Below, one piece after another: positions 21,040-31,366 of a DNA stretch of 64,000 nt. The position numbers were made by a program, and so were the translations under genes. The stretch spans positions 6,612,934-6,676,933 of the forward strand of contig CM037883.1 in NCBI GenBank assembly GCA_021292165.1, written 5' to 3'. The DNA comes from Shinisaurus crocodilurus (Eukaryota; Chordata; Lepidosauria; Squamata; Shinisauridae). The notes beneath the pieces are model-generated. The model was not told the DNA's origin. It saw only the letters and a list, made by a program, of their open reading frames with translations, and searched no databases. Each line of letters begins with the position of its first letter. The stretch's first letter is position 1.

Positions 21040-21487
21040 TCACTGAGTTTGAGAACCCTGAGGAAGCAGGTCCCTGGCTCCTGTTTAGACCTTGCTGTTC
21101 AACATGGCAAGGTCTGAGTTGGGCGGGAGTGGCATGCATGCAGACGTAAGTACAATAGCCTTCCCCAACCTGGTAGTCCTTCAGATATTTTAGACTTCAA
21201 CTCCTATCAGCCCCAGCCAGCATGGCCAAGGGTGAAGAATGCTGGGAATTGTAGTCCCAAGCATCTGGAGGGCACAAGTTTGGGGCAGGCTACAGAACAC
21301 ACTGGATTCCTTGTGCATTCTCTTAAACGCCTACGGCTGTACGCTTCTCTTCCTCCTGGATACGACACTTTAAAAGAAGAAGAAGTTATTTTTGCCCAGT
21401 GTTAATACCAGCAAAAATAAAAGAACTACGGACTTCTTTTTTGAATGGACTAATACAAGCCATTTCATTCTTTTCCAAACGTTTCAG

Positions 21488-21553
21488 ATATTTCAGATGC
21501 CGACTTGCTTGATATCGTAGACGAGGGAGGCTACCAGCCAGATAAGAAGAAAG
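21488..21553 (+). CDS. CD99L2: CD99L2 coding exon g (juxtamembrane acidic module)
   Basis: A 66-nt exon between gtttcag and gtaggt. It reads DISDADLLDIVDEGGYQPDK then KK. It matches the human FSDKDLEDIVGGGEYKPDKGKG segment. A second in-frame AG acceptor lies 9 nt in (atttcag before atgccgac) and could give a variant three residues shorter. The donor is followed at once by a pure (CT)n run of about 43 nt. Confidence 0.91.
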
Positions 21554-21556
21554 GTA

Positions 21557-21557
21557 G

Positions 21558-21599
<42 letters not shown>
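21557..21599. repeat. (CT)n microsatellite at a splice donor
   Basis: A pure CT run of about 43 nt starting four to eight bases after the exon boundary at 21553. Confidence 0.95.
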
Positions 21600-21601
<2 letters not shown>

Positions 21602-22145
21602 GGCTTAGCTAAAAGGCATCCAAGATGTTCAATGCCCACATCCTAAACGTAATGGCCTTGTTTGGATGGAATGTTAAACCATAGTTTAGCACAGCGGTAG
21701 TGAACCTACCATATGTCCGTGGGGCCGCCCCCTGCAGCTGGCACTCTCCCTCCTGCCCCCCCCTTAGCAATTATGCCTGTTTCTAAAACATTTCCATTGG
21801 TGTCAATGGACGCTGTTTAAACGTCTAATCGCTGCATGGGGGGTGGGGGTTTGCACCCGGGGAGGGAAGGGTTAAGCAGTTAACCCAATGGGAACATCCT
21901 TGCACCCACCACCTCCTTCTTGCGCCCAAGGTTTGCCCAGGATCGTTCCCATAGCACTAAACTTTGGTTTAGCATGGTGTCCTCATTCATTCTTTCCGTT
22001 TCTATAGTGCCCAATAGCTAAAGCTCTCCAGGCAGTTCACAGTACGATAAACCATAATATGCTTTCTCTTCACAAAAACCCTTAGCATTCAAGAATTTAA
22101 AAAGAGTTTAAAAACAAGTTTAAAACAATTAACAACTAGCGAGGC

Positions 22146-22396
22146 CTGTCAGCTGGATCCAGACGAAGTTGTGTTGCGTGAAACCAGCCGTGCTAACAAA
22201 CCATGATTTGTGAGCCACGAACAACCCACAGTTCACAACACGACAACAAACCATGGGTTCTCTTTGTGAGTTGTCCATGGTTAACAAACGATGGTTTGTT
22301 AGCACGGCTGGTTTCACACGACACAACCACCCACAGTTCAACAGCAACCCATACTGAACCTTGAGTGTGGGTTGCCATGTTGTGTGAACTCAGCCA
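22146..22396. mobile_element. Composite palindromic element, related form
   Basis: gtgaaaccagccgtgctaac aaaccatgatttg ... aacgatggtttgttagcac ggctggtttcacac forms a long inverted repeat. It shares aaccatggtt-type and gtgtgggttgccatgttgtg blocks with the elements at 9621 and 20737. Confidence 0.65.
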
Positions 22397-23469
22397 TTGT
22401 ATTCAGTGGGGATTACTGCCAGGTAAGTGTGCATAGGACTGCGTCCTTACAGTACAGTTGTATCCATGTTTACTCAGTTAATTGAAACCATCCCTCTCTG
22501 GCAATAGGCTCAGCTGCTGAGGGATTGTGGAAAGTTTCCATAATCCAACCTCTCTCAGATGCTGAGGCCATTCTGAAGCATAGTAGCTGATAGGGCTGGC
22601 TGTTGGTAGAAATGGGTTCAGCCTGGAAGAGTGTAAACGGCCTGATCCAAATGTTAATTATGTGTGTGTGTGCTCGTGAAAATGGTGTGAATGGGGAAAG
22701 TGTGTGAATACAGGGGGAATAGACATGTGTAGATCTCCATGTGTAGCATCTATACTTTCCTGAGCTTCCTCTTAATATCTGTTCTGATCTGTACAGAAGT
22801 TTGCTTAGATGTGGATAACCGTAGGAGCAATCGTCTGTATCCACTTCAAACGATTAAAAAAGCCCAACTTCTTTGTGCTTTTAATACTGGGCCTCTTGTG
22901 CCCTAAATCAAAACAGTGAATGGAGACGTGGGTTATGTGGAGAACAATCATAAACCCCAAGCGATGACTCCACAGGAACATAATCTGGTCACATGTTCAT
23001 AAGACTGGTGAGTCGGATTCCCCAAAGATTTGTTGAGGTCAGAGAGATCTTGTGTGTATTAGATTCATTCCTCCAGCTCAGTTCTTAATGGACGTAATAA
23101 CAAATGAAAGAATGTAGCAGTTGGAATGAAGAGGGGTTCCCTTTGGGGTGCCTCCACCTCTTATTTTCACAGCTTTTTCTTTCCATTTTGACCCTGAATT
23201 TTGCACAGTGGGGTATAGAATTTAAAACCAGTGCTGCCTATGAAGTGGCTGCCATATGAAGAGCTCCTAATGCTACATGGCTGGGATGAAGTTTGTACTC
23301 TCTGGAGCCACTCTATTCTCTTGATGGCTGACCAGGGCTCAAAAATGTATTTGGCCAGAAAAAACGGCCCTCATGGCTTATCAGGCTCTATAATAAAAAA
23401 TTGGGCCCCATCTAGCTGCAGGAGCATCACAGTTAGGGAGCAGCTGTGCTCAAGCATCATTCAATATTA

Positions 23470-23725
23470 CAGTAATACCTTGGATTGCAAGTAACTTGGT
23501 TTGAGAGCGTTTTGCAAGACAAGCAAATTTTTAAATATTTATTTAATTTTTTTGGACTTGATATACAAGCGACGTCTTGCAATACAAGTACTGTAGTAAA
23601 TTAAAAATTAAATTAAAAATCTCTGTACAATTTTTTTTGGGGGGGATTTCGTTTTGATATAAGAGTGTTTTGGATTACAAGCACGTTTCCGGAACGAATT
23701 ATGCTCTCAATCCAAGGCATGACTG
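23470..23725 (-). mobile_element. Mariner-type MITE (copy 1)
   Basis: 256 bp between TA dinucleotides (23468-23469 and 23726-23727). Ends: cagtaataccttggattgca and the reverse complement of cagtcatgccttggattgag, so inverted termini of about 20 bp. Other copies are 46403-46649 and 63664-63912, both in the opposite orientation. Confidence 0.88.
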
Positions 23726-23749
23726 TACATACAAAATGATGTACCGTAC

Positions 23750-24160
23750 ATATTACTTTATTTTTTTAAAAAATTCTATACCTCTTTTCAGTTTTTGAAA
23801 AAAATCCCAAAGCAGTTCACAGTATAAAATGATAAAATAATGATGCTTGAGAGAGCGCCTTCTACTTTACCAACCTGCCCGGTCACTGAGGTCATCGGAA
23901 GACATTCTCCTGGTGATTCCATATGGGCCTATGGCCCGACTGGAGTCCACCAGGAGAAGAGCCTTTGGTGTGGTGGCTCCACTTCTGTGGCACTCCCGGC
24001 CTCTGGAGGTCAGGCAGGCTCTGACACTGTGTTGTTTTCTGCGCTTGCTGAAGATGTCTTTGTTCCAGGAAGCCTTCTGTAAAGGACCAAAACCGGTCCT
24101 TTGTGTGGGTTCGGGAACTAAAGGGCTCTCTGACAAAGCACGACCGCTTTTAACGCTAAA
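23750..24160 (+). mobile_element. L2-type LINE ORF2 C-terminal fragment
   Basis: The plus frame reads ARSLRSSEDILLVIPYGPMA then RLESTRRRAFGVVAPLLWHS and LKMSLFQEAF, the usual L2-type ORF2 end (R-LRS---LLV-P-A, AF-V-AP-LW-LP, LK--LF--AF). Remnant only. Confidence 0.75.
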
Positions 24161-24389
24161 ACAGTGAATGAAGCAATTTTATGAATGGACGCCACTACAC
24201 CGAAGTCCTACCTTTACCTCTGGTTCGGCTCCCCCCTCCTCTCTCGCCCCTTCCCTTCTTGCCTGTGGAGAAAACCGGTTGTTCTAGCCGCCTCCCTGTG
24301 TCTTGGGTACTTTGGCTGTCCTCAGCCCGAGGGTTGTTGAGCCACTGGGATGTGTGTGTGTGGGGGGGGGAAGGACCCATAGAAGGGAA

Positions 24390-25870
24390 TGTTTGCAGAT
24401 GCCAATAATTAAAACAATAAAATGATAAAAAAGTACAAAACCTCAATTAAAATAACTAGGCATAGCTGACATTACTAGCAGTCAGGGAAATGCCTCGGCC
24501 AACAAGCGTGTCTTCAGTAGTCAGTGGAAATACTCCACATTAGGAGCCCGCCTGATGTCAGTGGGAAGATCATTCCACATGGTGGGTGCCACAGTTGAGA
24601 AGGCCCTCCTCCGCACCATGTCCAAATGAGCTTCAGTCGACTGTGGTACGTACAATTTTATGAATCGACGCTACTACACCGAAGTCCTACCTTTACCTGC
24701 ACTAGCTGCAGCTTCTGAACCAATCTTAAGGGCAGCCGCACATAAAGTGCATTCCAGTAGTCCAATCTTGAGGTTACCAATGCATGGGTCACTGTGGCTA
24801 GGCTATTTCTGTCCAGGAATGGTCATAGCAGCCTAAGCTGTTAATTGACGCTCTTTGCCACTGAGGCCGGACTAGTCCCTATCCCTGTAGGGCAGGGCTC
24901 TCCAACCTTGGGTCCCCAGATGTTGCTGGACTACAGCTCCCAGAATCCCTTGCCATTAGCCATGCTGGCTGGGTATGCTGGGAGCTGTAGGCCAGCCACA
25001 TCTGGGGACCCAAGGATGGAGAGCCCTGCTGTAGGGGGAGTGCAACCCCATCCATGATAGATAAATTACCCAACTCCTGGACCCGGCCACCGCCTGACCC
25101 ACAGAGCCTCTGTCTGATTGGGATTCAAATTTCAGTTGGTTGGCCTTCATCCGGCCCACCACTGCATCCAAGCACTGGTCCACGTCGTGCACAGCTACAC
25201 CTAACTCATACATAACAGAGAACATATTGATGACACCTTGCCTCAACTTCCCTAATGACCACACCCAATGGCTTCATATGTAATGTTATTGGTGACGAGA
25301 TTGTGTCCTGTGGCACCCCACAGTACAGCTGCCAGGGGGCCGAGACACAATCCCCCAATGCCATTCTCTGGAACTGACCCCTGCAGGTAGGAACAGAACC
25401 AGTGCAATATAATGCCCCCTTAATCCAATCTCTCAGAGCCAGTACCATGGTTGATGGTATCAAAAACCAGTGAGAGATCAAGGAAAAGCAACAGGGTCAC
25501 ACTCCCCCAGTCCTTTTCCCAATAGAGGCCATCCATCATGGCGCCCAAGGCCAATTCCAACCCCAAACCAGGCCTGAACCCAGATTGAAATGGGTCCTGA
25601 TACTCTGTATCCTCCAAGAGCCTCTGCAGCTGTGCAACCACCACCCTTTCAAGCACCTTGCCCGAAAAGGGGGTATTTGTAACCGGGCGGCAGTTATCAT
25701 AGACTACTGGGTGGAGGGAGGGCTTTTTCAGGAGTGGGCGTGCAGTCACCTCTTTAAAGGTGGCTGGCACCACTCCCTCATGTAAAGATGCAGTCACCGC
25801 TCCCTGGACCCACCTGGTCAAACCTCCCCGGGTAGGCCTAATAAGCTACGATGGTCAAGGGGAGACGCGG
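24390..25870 (-). pseudogene. L2/CR1-clade LINE, antisense, with broken reverse transcriptase
   Basis: On the minus strand, 25821-25420 reads VTARPLLKKPSLHPVVYDNC, later DPFQSGFRPGLGLELALGAM and LFLDLSLVFDTINHG, i.e. reverse-transcriptase motifs including the first catalytic Asp region. The frame shifts near 25430, continuing LGDCVSAPWQLYCGVPQDTI, and shifts again near 25260 (DVDQCLDAVVGRMKANQLKF). The 3' UTR extends to about 24390. It is interrupted by a MITE at 24893-25028. Dead copy. Confidence 0.8.
24893..25028. mobile_element. Palindromic hAT-type MITE inside a LINE
   Basis: cagggctctccaaccttggg ... tggagagccctg with near-complete inverted arms, flanked by a perfect 8-bp duplication CTGTAGGG (24885-24892 and 25029-25036). 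It was inserted into the LINE remnant. Confidence 0.9.
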
Positions 25871-28483
25871 TTGCAAGTGTCTTGTCGACCTCATCAGGCC
25901 TCGTCAACTGAAATTGATCTCACAAAGCTGGGGAAGTTGGTGCGTTGGGCACCTCAACAGGACCTGTCTCAACACCGGCATACAGATCGCCATGAAGATG
26001 AGCGATTTTGTCCTCAGAGAGTGCCTAGCAAATTGGTCACAACAGCAAGTGTACAGCTCATGGGATAACCCTGCAAGGCCCAGGCTGCACCTTGCTGGCA
26101 GTGGTTTTGGGGTGGAATTGGCCTTCCTGCTCCCTTTCTTGCCTCTCAAAGGATTAGACCCTACTGCTGTGCTTGCTGGGTCTTTGCCGTTTCTCACCCA
26201 GCTGAGGCTGCTGGGTGGGCCTTTATCTCTCTGCAAGGCCCAAGCTGCACCTCCATGTATGCACTCAATGGTGCACTTGGGCAGTTGAATGTAAGGATGT
26301 ACTTTGTGGTAGTTCTCTGGCTCATGGGATGTGGTAATTGGCCCTGCTCCCTGCTAAGCTACTCTTTTGCACCTTGCTCTGCTTGATGGACCGCTGAGGT
26401 TCTACTAAGGAAAGGAGGGGACACAAGCCTGAAGTCTGCCCTCATCATTTGGAGTGTGTTACGGATTAGTATTACCCACCGCTAGAGGAGCCCCCCGTTT
26501 CTGCGGGAGAGTCACAGTTCTCTGCATGCCTCCCACTTGGAAAGAGGCCAGTCATGCAGAGAAGCGACAGGCGCCTCTGAAGGCAGGCGAACTCTGCAGT
26601 GCATCTCCAGTGGGAATGATCCCCAAGGCAGAGGTGCAGCAAAATCATGCAGCCCCAGCAGAGCCCAATGGGAAGGGGGCGTGGCCAGAGTGGTAAATCA
26701 TGCAGAGAGGCGGCAGGTGCCCTCCTTTGAGAGTTGGGTTGGGTACTTTGGGATCATAGGAGTCTGTTTTGCTTCAATTTAATTTTGTGCCATTTGAGAC
26801 TTACCAACCCAAGTCAAGCACTTTTGCAGGAGTAAACAGTCGCTACCCCTTAAGGAACATGTGGGCCCTGCTTGGTGCTTATCGCTGCGTTTGATGCATC
26901 AGATGCTCTTGCGTCTCCAACACTCAGCATGCCACAAAGGAGCCTTTCTTTCAAACCACCCCAGCATTTTTTTTTCCAAAGTGGAGGGGAGGGGGGAGAG
27001 AGGAAGAGAAGAGAGGGAAGAAAAACTGCTGCTTATGCTGCAGAGTGCAGAAATTTGCAGACAAAGCCTCCAGTCTCTGCAAACCGCACCCACGTCTTGA
27101 CTGCACACAGCGCTAAATTTATAATCAATCTCATTTATTGCTCAATGCAGTGCTACCGAGGCAGCAGCTGGTTAATTAATACGAGGGCTAGCCGTATGTG
27201 GGTGTGCACAAGGCGGCAACTGCAGAACATCCACCCCTAGCCACAACTTCCTTCATCAACATATTAGAGGATAATTAAAAATTGCCCCAGGATTTCTACA
27301 TCCCCATGCTCCGTGGAATTGGCTTTGGGGGGGGGGGGGGGGAGAGTGATGCGATACTTGGGAGGACATGATCCCCGCCCCCAACTTGTCCTTGCTTTCA
27401 ACTTCAAGTTGTAGATCAACGGTCTCTTGACAGAACGATTTCCATGGAGGCAAATGCAGGGCACGCATGACGTCAGGGCTGAAAACCCATTGCGTTTTAC
27501 AGGAAAGATCTCCAAACAGTACCTGGCAGGAGTTTCGCATTCTGCTCATAGACCTTTCCCACCACCCCACTTTTCACGTGTGTGTGTGTGTGGTTCTGTG
27601 GAAAACATTCCAAAAACAATCCCAGAGCGGAAAAAATGCTGTGTTGAAAAATAGCCCCGAGAGAGCTGCTTTGGCAGCTAGCCACACAGAGATTGCAGCC
27701 GGCGGACTCTGTAGTGTTGCTTTGGCAGTAGGCATGCCGGCTGGAAGGCTTAAAGCCCTTTTATTTGGCAGGTGGGTGGTACTTTGAACTAGAAGGCTGA
27801 GCATGAAGAGATCCTGCTAGTAGTAGGAGTGCACCAGGGTAGATGAACCAGCGGTCCAAACAGTACAAGTGGGGCTGTGTATGCTTTAAAAACAAATAAT
27901 AAAAAGTTAAAATTCTGTGCCCAGACAATTGAGGTTGAGCCAAGAAAAGCTGGATTCTCTATAAATTATGCAAATTGAGCCAATGTTCTTATTTTAAATA
28001 ATTCATGAAATCATTCTCTTATTTTTAATAACACGCCAATGTGTTGTTCCCTTATTTTTAATGATTTATTTTGCAGCTTTGCTAGTCATGGGAGGGGGCA
28101 GGGGCACACCCACCCACCCCAGCTAGTAGAAATCTCATTTTACCACGGCTTTCAGCTTCTGAGACTTCAGTAGCCATCACTCACGTGACCATATTCATAT
28201 TTGGATCCGTGAGATCTAGAAACCTGTTGGGGGTTTTAAAAAAAAAGAAAAGAAAAAAGAAAGCTGTATTCTGCGCTCACATAGAATCACAGGAGACACA
28301 CAGCCTTGAGAATAAAAGGCAGCTTCATATGTACAAATGAAGAGGGCAGGATTTGGGGTGGGGAGGGGGAGGGGGGGTTGCAGCCAGTCATCATGGACCG
28401 TATTCACAAAGGAGAACAAAGGATGACACTTTCAAGCAGCCACTTTCTCTGAAAAAGCAGCATCTGTAAACATCTCTCTAAGG

Positions 28484-28618
28484 CAGTGTTCTCCAACCTT
28501 GGGTCCGCAGATGTTTTTGGCCTACAACTCCCAGCATGCCCCAGCCAGCATAGCTGGCTGGGGCATGCTGGGAGTTGTAGGCCAAAAACATCTGGGGACC
28601 CAAGGTTGGAGAACACTG
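28484..28618. mobile_element. Near-perfect palindromic hAT-type MITE
   Basis: 135 bp made of two arms of about 65 nt (cagtgttctccaaccttggg ... cccaaggttggagaacactg), with essentially one mismatch (ccgcag against ctgggg) and a centre at agcatagct. Flanked by a perfect 8-bp duplication CTCTAAGG (28476-28483 and 28619-28626). Confidence 0.93.
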
Positions 28619-28781
28619 CTCTAAGGACACACTAGCTGGACATACTGTCATTCCGCTGAGCCTCTTTTCCCGTTCTTCCTGCTCCTGCTTCAATTTATCT
28701 AGGAAAAGTACCCGTTGCTTTTCCAGAATTACTCAGTAAAGTTTTCCAAACATAACAACTTTACTGCCTTTTAGCCTCAGC

Positions 28782-28920
28782 CCTCCAGCCCCCATCTGTA
28801 AAATGGGGATAATAGTCTTGACCTACCTTACAGGGTGGTTGTAAGCATTAAGAAGAAGCTATATGAAGGGTTTAAACATTTTGAGAAAGAGCTAAATAAA
28901 TGCCAAATATTATTATTTCT
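28782..28920 (+). repeat. Old MIR/CORE-type SINE 3' part next to an exon
   Basis: ccatctgtaaaatggggata ata ... cttacagggtggttgtaagc att ... gctaaataaatgccaaatat tatt follows the classic MIR-like 3' half. It ends where the 3' splice site of the exon at 28924 begins. Confidence 0.6.
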
Positions 28921-28923
28921 TAG

Positions 28924-28968
28924 GAGGCAGTGGTGGCAGCGGTGGTGGTGACAGCAATTATAACGATG
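28924..28968 (+). CDS. CD99L2: CD99L2 coding exon h (Gly/Ser linker)
   Basis: A 45-nt exon between tttcttag and gtaagt. It reads GGSGGSGGGDSNYND, phase 1 at both ends. It occupies the place of the human RYGSNDDPGSG linker before the membrane segment. The sequence just upstream looks like the 3' end of an old MIR/CORE-type SINE (28782-28920). Confidence 0.85.
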
Positions 28969-29259
28969 GTAAGTGAACGCCATTCTGGAAATCACAGATC
29001 CTTTTTCTTATCCTAAAACTTAAGTAGAACGATGGGTTCTGACATAGGCTTCTTCCTTGCTTTTCTCTCTCAGTACCATGAACAGCTATGTAACAGCATG
29101 ATTCAAGTCTCCCTTGTCCACATTCTGAGGGACCTGGGAACTACCAGACGTATCAACCCCTAGTTTTGTAGGAACTGCCCACCATGCTGGTTTTCTTACA
29201 CAAGCAGGAAACTACTGAGTCACAGTCTATAGAAGAATTATAGTCTTGCACTGAAAATT

Positions 29260-29935
29260 GAGCAAAAGTTGCCAAACCGTCATGTTGGTTTGTTTAAAAT
29301 ATTTATGTGAAGAAAAGCAGACCCTTCACCACCACACACGTGTAAACAAGAGGCTGGGATCCTCATGCAAATGTACATAGTTCCTCTGATGGCTCTGGGC
29401 TTCAGAATCCCCTGCAAATGTACATCGTTTCCTCTGATGGCCCTGTGCCACCTCAGAGTCTCTCATGTACTCGCATGCAAATGTTCCCCGAGCACTCTAG
29501 TTATGATCAGGAGTTCACCCCTCTGACACCTAGGAGCCACCCCTCCCCTGCCTAGCCCAGATGAAGTTCATCCTGATTGGCCAAGGACAGCCGGGCTACC
29601 AAAAGGAGGCGGGGGGGTGGAGAATCGATACCGCCAGCAGTGACTTTTGGGTTTTTATTGCTGATCTGGACGTGAAGGAGTAGGGCTTTTGCTGAGGCAG
29701 GCCCTAAGACCAACCCCCCAGGCGAAGCGTAAGTGCCTGGGTGTTTATATAGTAAAGGAACTAGTTTTGTTTTGTAGCTCTACTTGTGTATACCAAAGTG
29801 TCTCCCCACCTTTTCACCCTTCCCTCATTCCCCACCTTTTATTGTAATAGGTTTATCTTAAATAAACTTTCCTGGTTCTACCCCACACAGTGTGTGTAGT
29901 TCCTCTGCGGTTCAGTGCTCAAATCCAGTGTATAT
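29260..29935 (+). mobile_element. Candidate solo LTR of an endogenous retrovirus
   Basis: Seen: two or three repeats around octamer-like ATGCAAAT (29365-29372, variant 29412-29419, 29475-29482), an inverted CCAAT (attgg, 29576-29580), a TATA-like tttatatag (29744-29752), and AATAAA at 29861-29866 followed by a GT-rich stretch (cacacagtgtgtgtag). This order resembles U3-R-U5. The exact ends and a target duplication are not established, and no viral gene is present. Confidence 0.45.
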
Positions 29936-30552
29936 AGACCCAGGGCAAGGCCCTGAGAGCCAAGGCTGAGCCAAGGCTGGCAGTTTTGCACCTTTGATCT
30001 CTCGTCTTGAGATAAAGGACCGGTTGTAGCCCTTCACAATTTACATCCTAGCTTTTTCAGGAAGTGCAAGGTGGCTCCTGGCATTATTTTTAAAATCAAG
30101 TGAAGGGATCATGGTAGCAGAAGCTTTAAACCCCCCCCCCCCTTTCAGTCCAATAAGCAGCCCTTCGTATTTCACCTTTCAGCCTATCCAAAGGCCTTAT
30201 AATCATGCAGAATCATCTGAAACGTAAGGTCAATGCATCTCCTGAAGGAGTGTGCTTCCCAATACTGGGGCAATAACCAAAAAGGCCCTTCTATTTGTGG
30301 AAGGTATGTTAACTTACCAAATTGAGGGGTCCTGGGATAAGGCCCTCAGGGATTAACAGGTACAGGGGCACTTGCTAGCTCAGTTCAGACATAACGCCAA
30401 GCTGTGGCATGGTATGTGCATGATGGGATCCTTCCTCCCATATGAATTCCAATTGTATCAGTTACTTCCAAACCAGGATTACAATTTCAAACTCTGATCT
30501 GCTGGTTTGGAGGGCAAACCATAATTTACTGTTACATCTGAATTGGCAAACT

Positions 30553-30800
30553 AAGAGCCAGTGTGGCGTAGTGGTTAGGGTGTTGGACTGGGACTCGGGA
30601 GATCCGGGTTCTAGTCCCCTCTCAGCCATGAAACTCACTGGGTGACTTTGGGCCAGTCACTGACTCTCAGCCTAACCTACCTCACAGGGTTGTTGTGAGG
30701 ATAAAATGGAGAGGAGCAGGAGGGTTTTGTAAGCCGCCTTGGGTTCCTTGCAGGAAAAAAGGTGGGGTATAAATATGATAAATAAATAAAATAAATAAAC
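30553..30800 (+). repeat. tRNA-derived SINE (family A), well preserved
   Basis: agagccagtgtggcgtagtg gttagggtgttgg, B box gggttctagtccc, body and (AAAT)n tail. Among the least diverged copies here. Confidence 0.87.
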
Positions 30801-31246
30801 CAGCATTGCAGACCACAGTTGGTTTGTAATCCTGGTTTTGTGGGCAAGCACAAATGATTGCTCCTATATTTGAATGGGACTGTCATTTATGCTTGTCCTG
30901 CAAGCCAGGATCACCATCAAACTTCAAATTGTTGTCTACAGTCCTGGTTTGGAGGGCAAATACGAATTCTTGTTTACCCATTCAGAATTAATAGCGAACT
31001 ACGATTTGCAGAAAAGGGAATGTAATTCATTTGAATTGGAGGGGAGAGGGGAGCAAGCAAGCACAAGGTTCATTCATGTAGTAGTTCAGTCGTGTAGTAG
31101 CACCCTCTTAGGATAGAAACCAACATAAAAGAAGGATGTCAGTTGGTATAGCAGAAATGGAGAGAAGTCAATGAAGACCTGTATTAAATTTCTTCTTCCA
31201 AGATGCCTTTCAGCATCCACCTGTTTCTTTCCCTGGGCTTTTGCAG

Positions 31247-31366
31247 GTGCCCTCGTTGAGACAGGGACAATCGCAGGCATCGTCAGTGGCCTCGCCATGG
31301 CCCTGATTGGTGCTGTGAGCAGCTACATCTCCTACCAGCAAAAGAAGTTCTGCTTCAGCATACAAC
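31247..31366 (+). CDS. CD99L2: CD99L2 coding exon i (transmembrane segment)
   Basis: A 120-nt exon between ttgcag and gtaagt. It encodes ALVETG, a hydrophobic helix of about 21 residues (TIAGIVSGLAMALIGAVSSY and I), then the positive stop-transfer stretch SYQQKKFCFSIQ. This is the most conserved block of the CD99L2/CD99 family and fixes the identification. Phase 1 at both ends. Confidence 0.97.

Larger units (their letters stand above)
18222..21487 (+). other. CD99L2 intron between exons f and g
   Basis: About 3.3 kb: a CR1 tail (18484-18590), an L2 3' end with (GAT)n (18700-19145), a tRNA-Ala-type SINE (19686-19892), a candidate orphan exon (20115-20143), two palindromic MITEs (about 20310-20430 and 21160-21285) and a composite palindrome (20737-21039). 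Confidence 0.6.
21554..28923 (+). other. CD99L2 intron between exons g and h
   Basis: About 7.4 kb. Contains (CT)n directly at the donor, L2 LINE pieces in both orientations (about 21985-22120, 23750-24160 and 24390-25870), a mariner-type MITE (23470-23725), and hAT palindromes (24893-25028 and 28484-28618). About 26850-27300 is repeat-poor with AT-rich cores (tttataatcaatctc, ggttaattaatacg). A G-run lies at 27328-27342. An old MIR-like SINE (28782-28920) abuts the next exon. Confidence 0.6.
28969..31246 (+). other. CD99L2 intron between exons h and i
   Basis: About 2.3 kb. Holds a candidate solo LTR (about 29260-29935), a C-run (30131-30141), a SINE (30553-30800) and palindrome-family fragments with accataatttactgt-like text. 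Confidence 0.6.
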
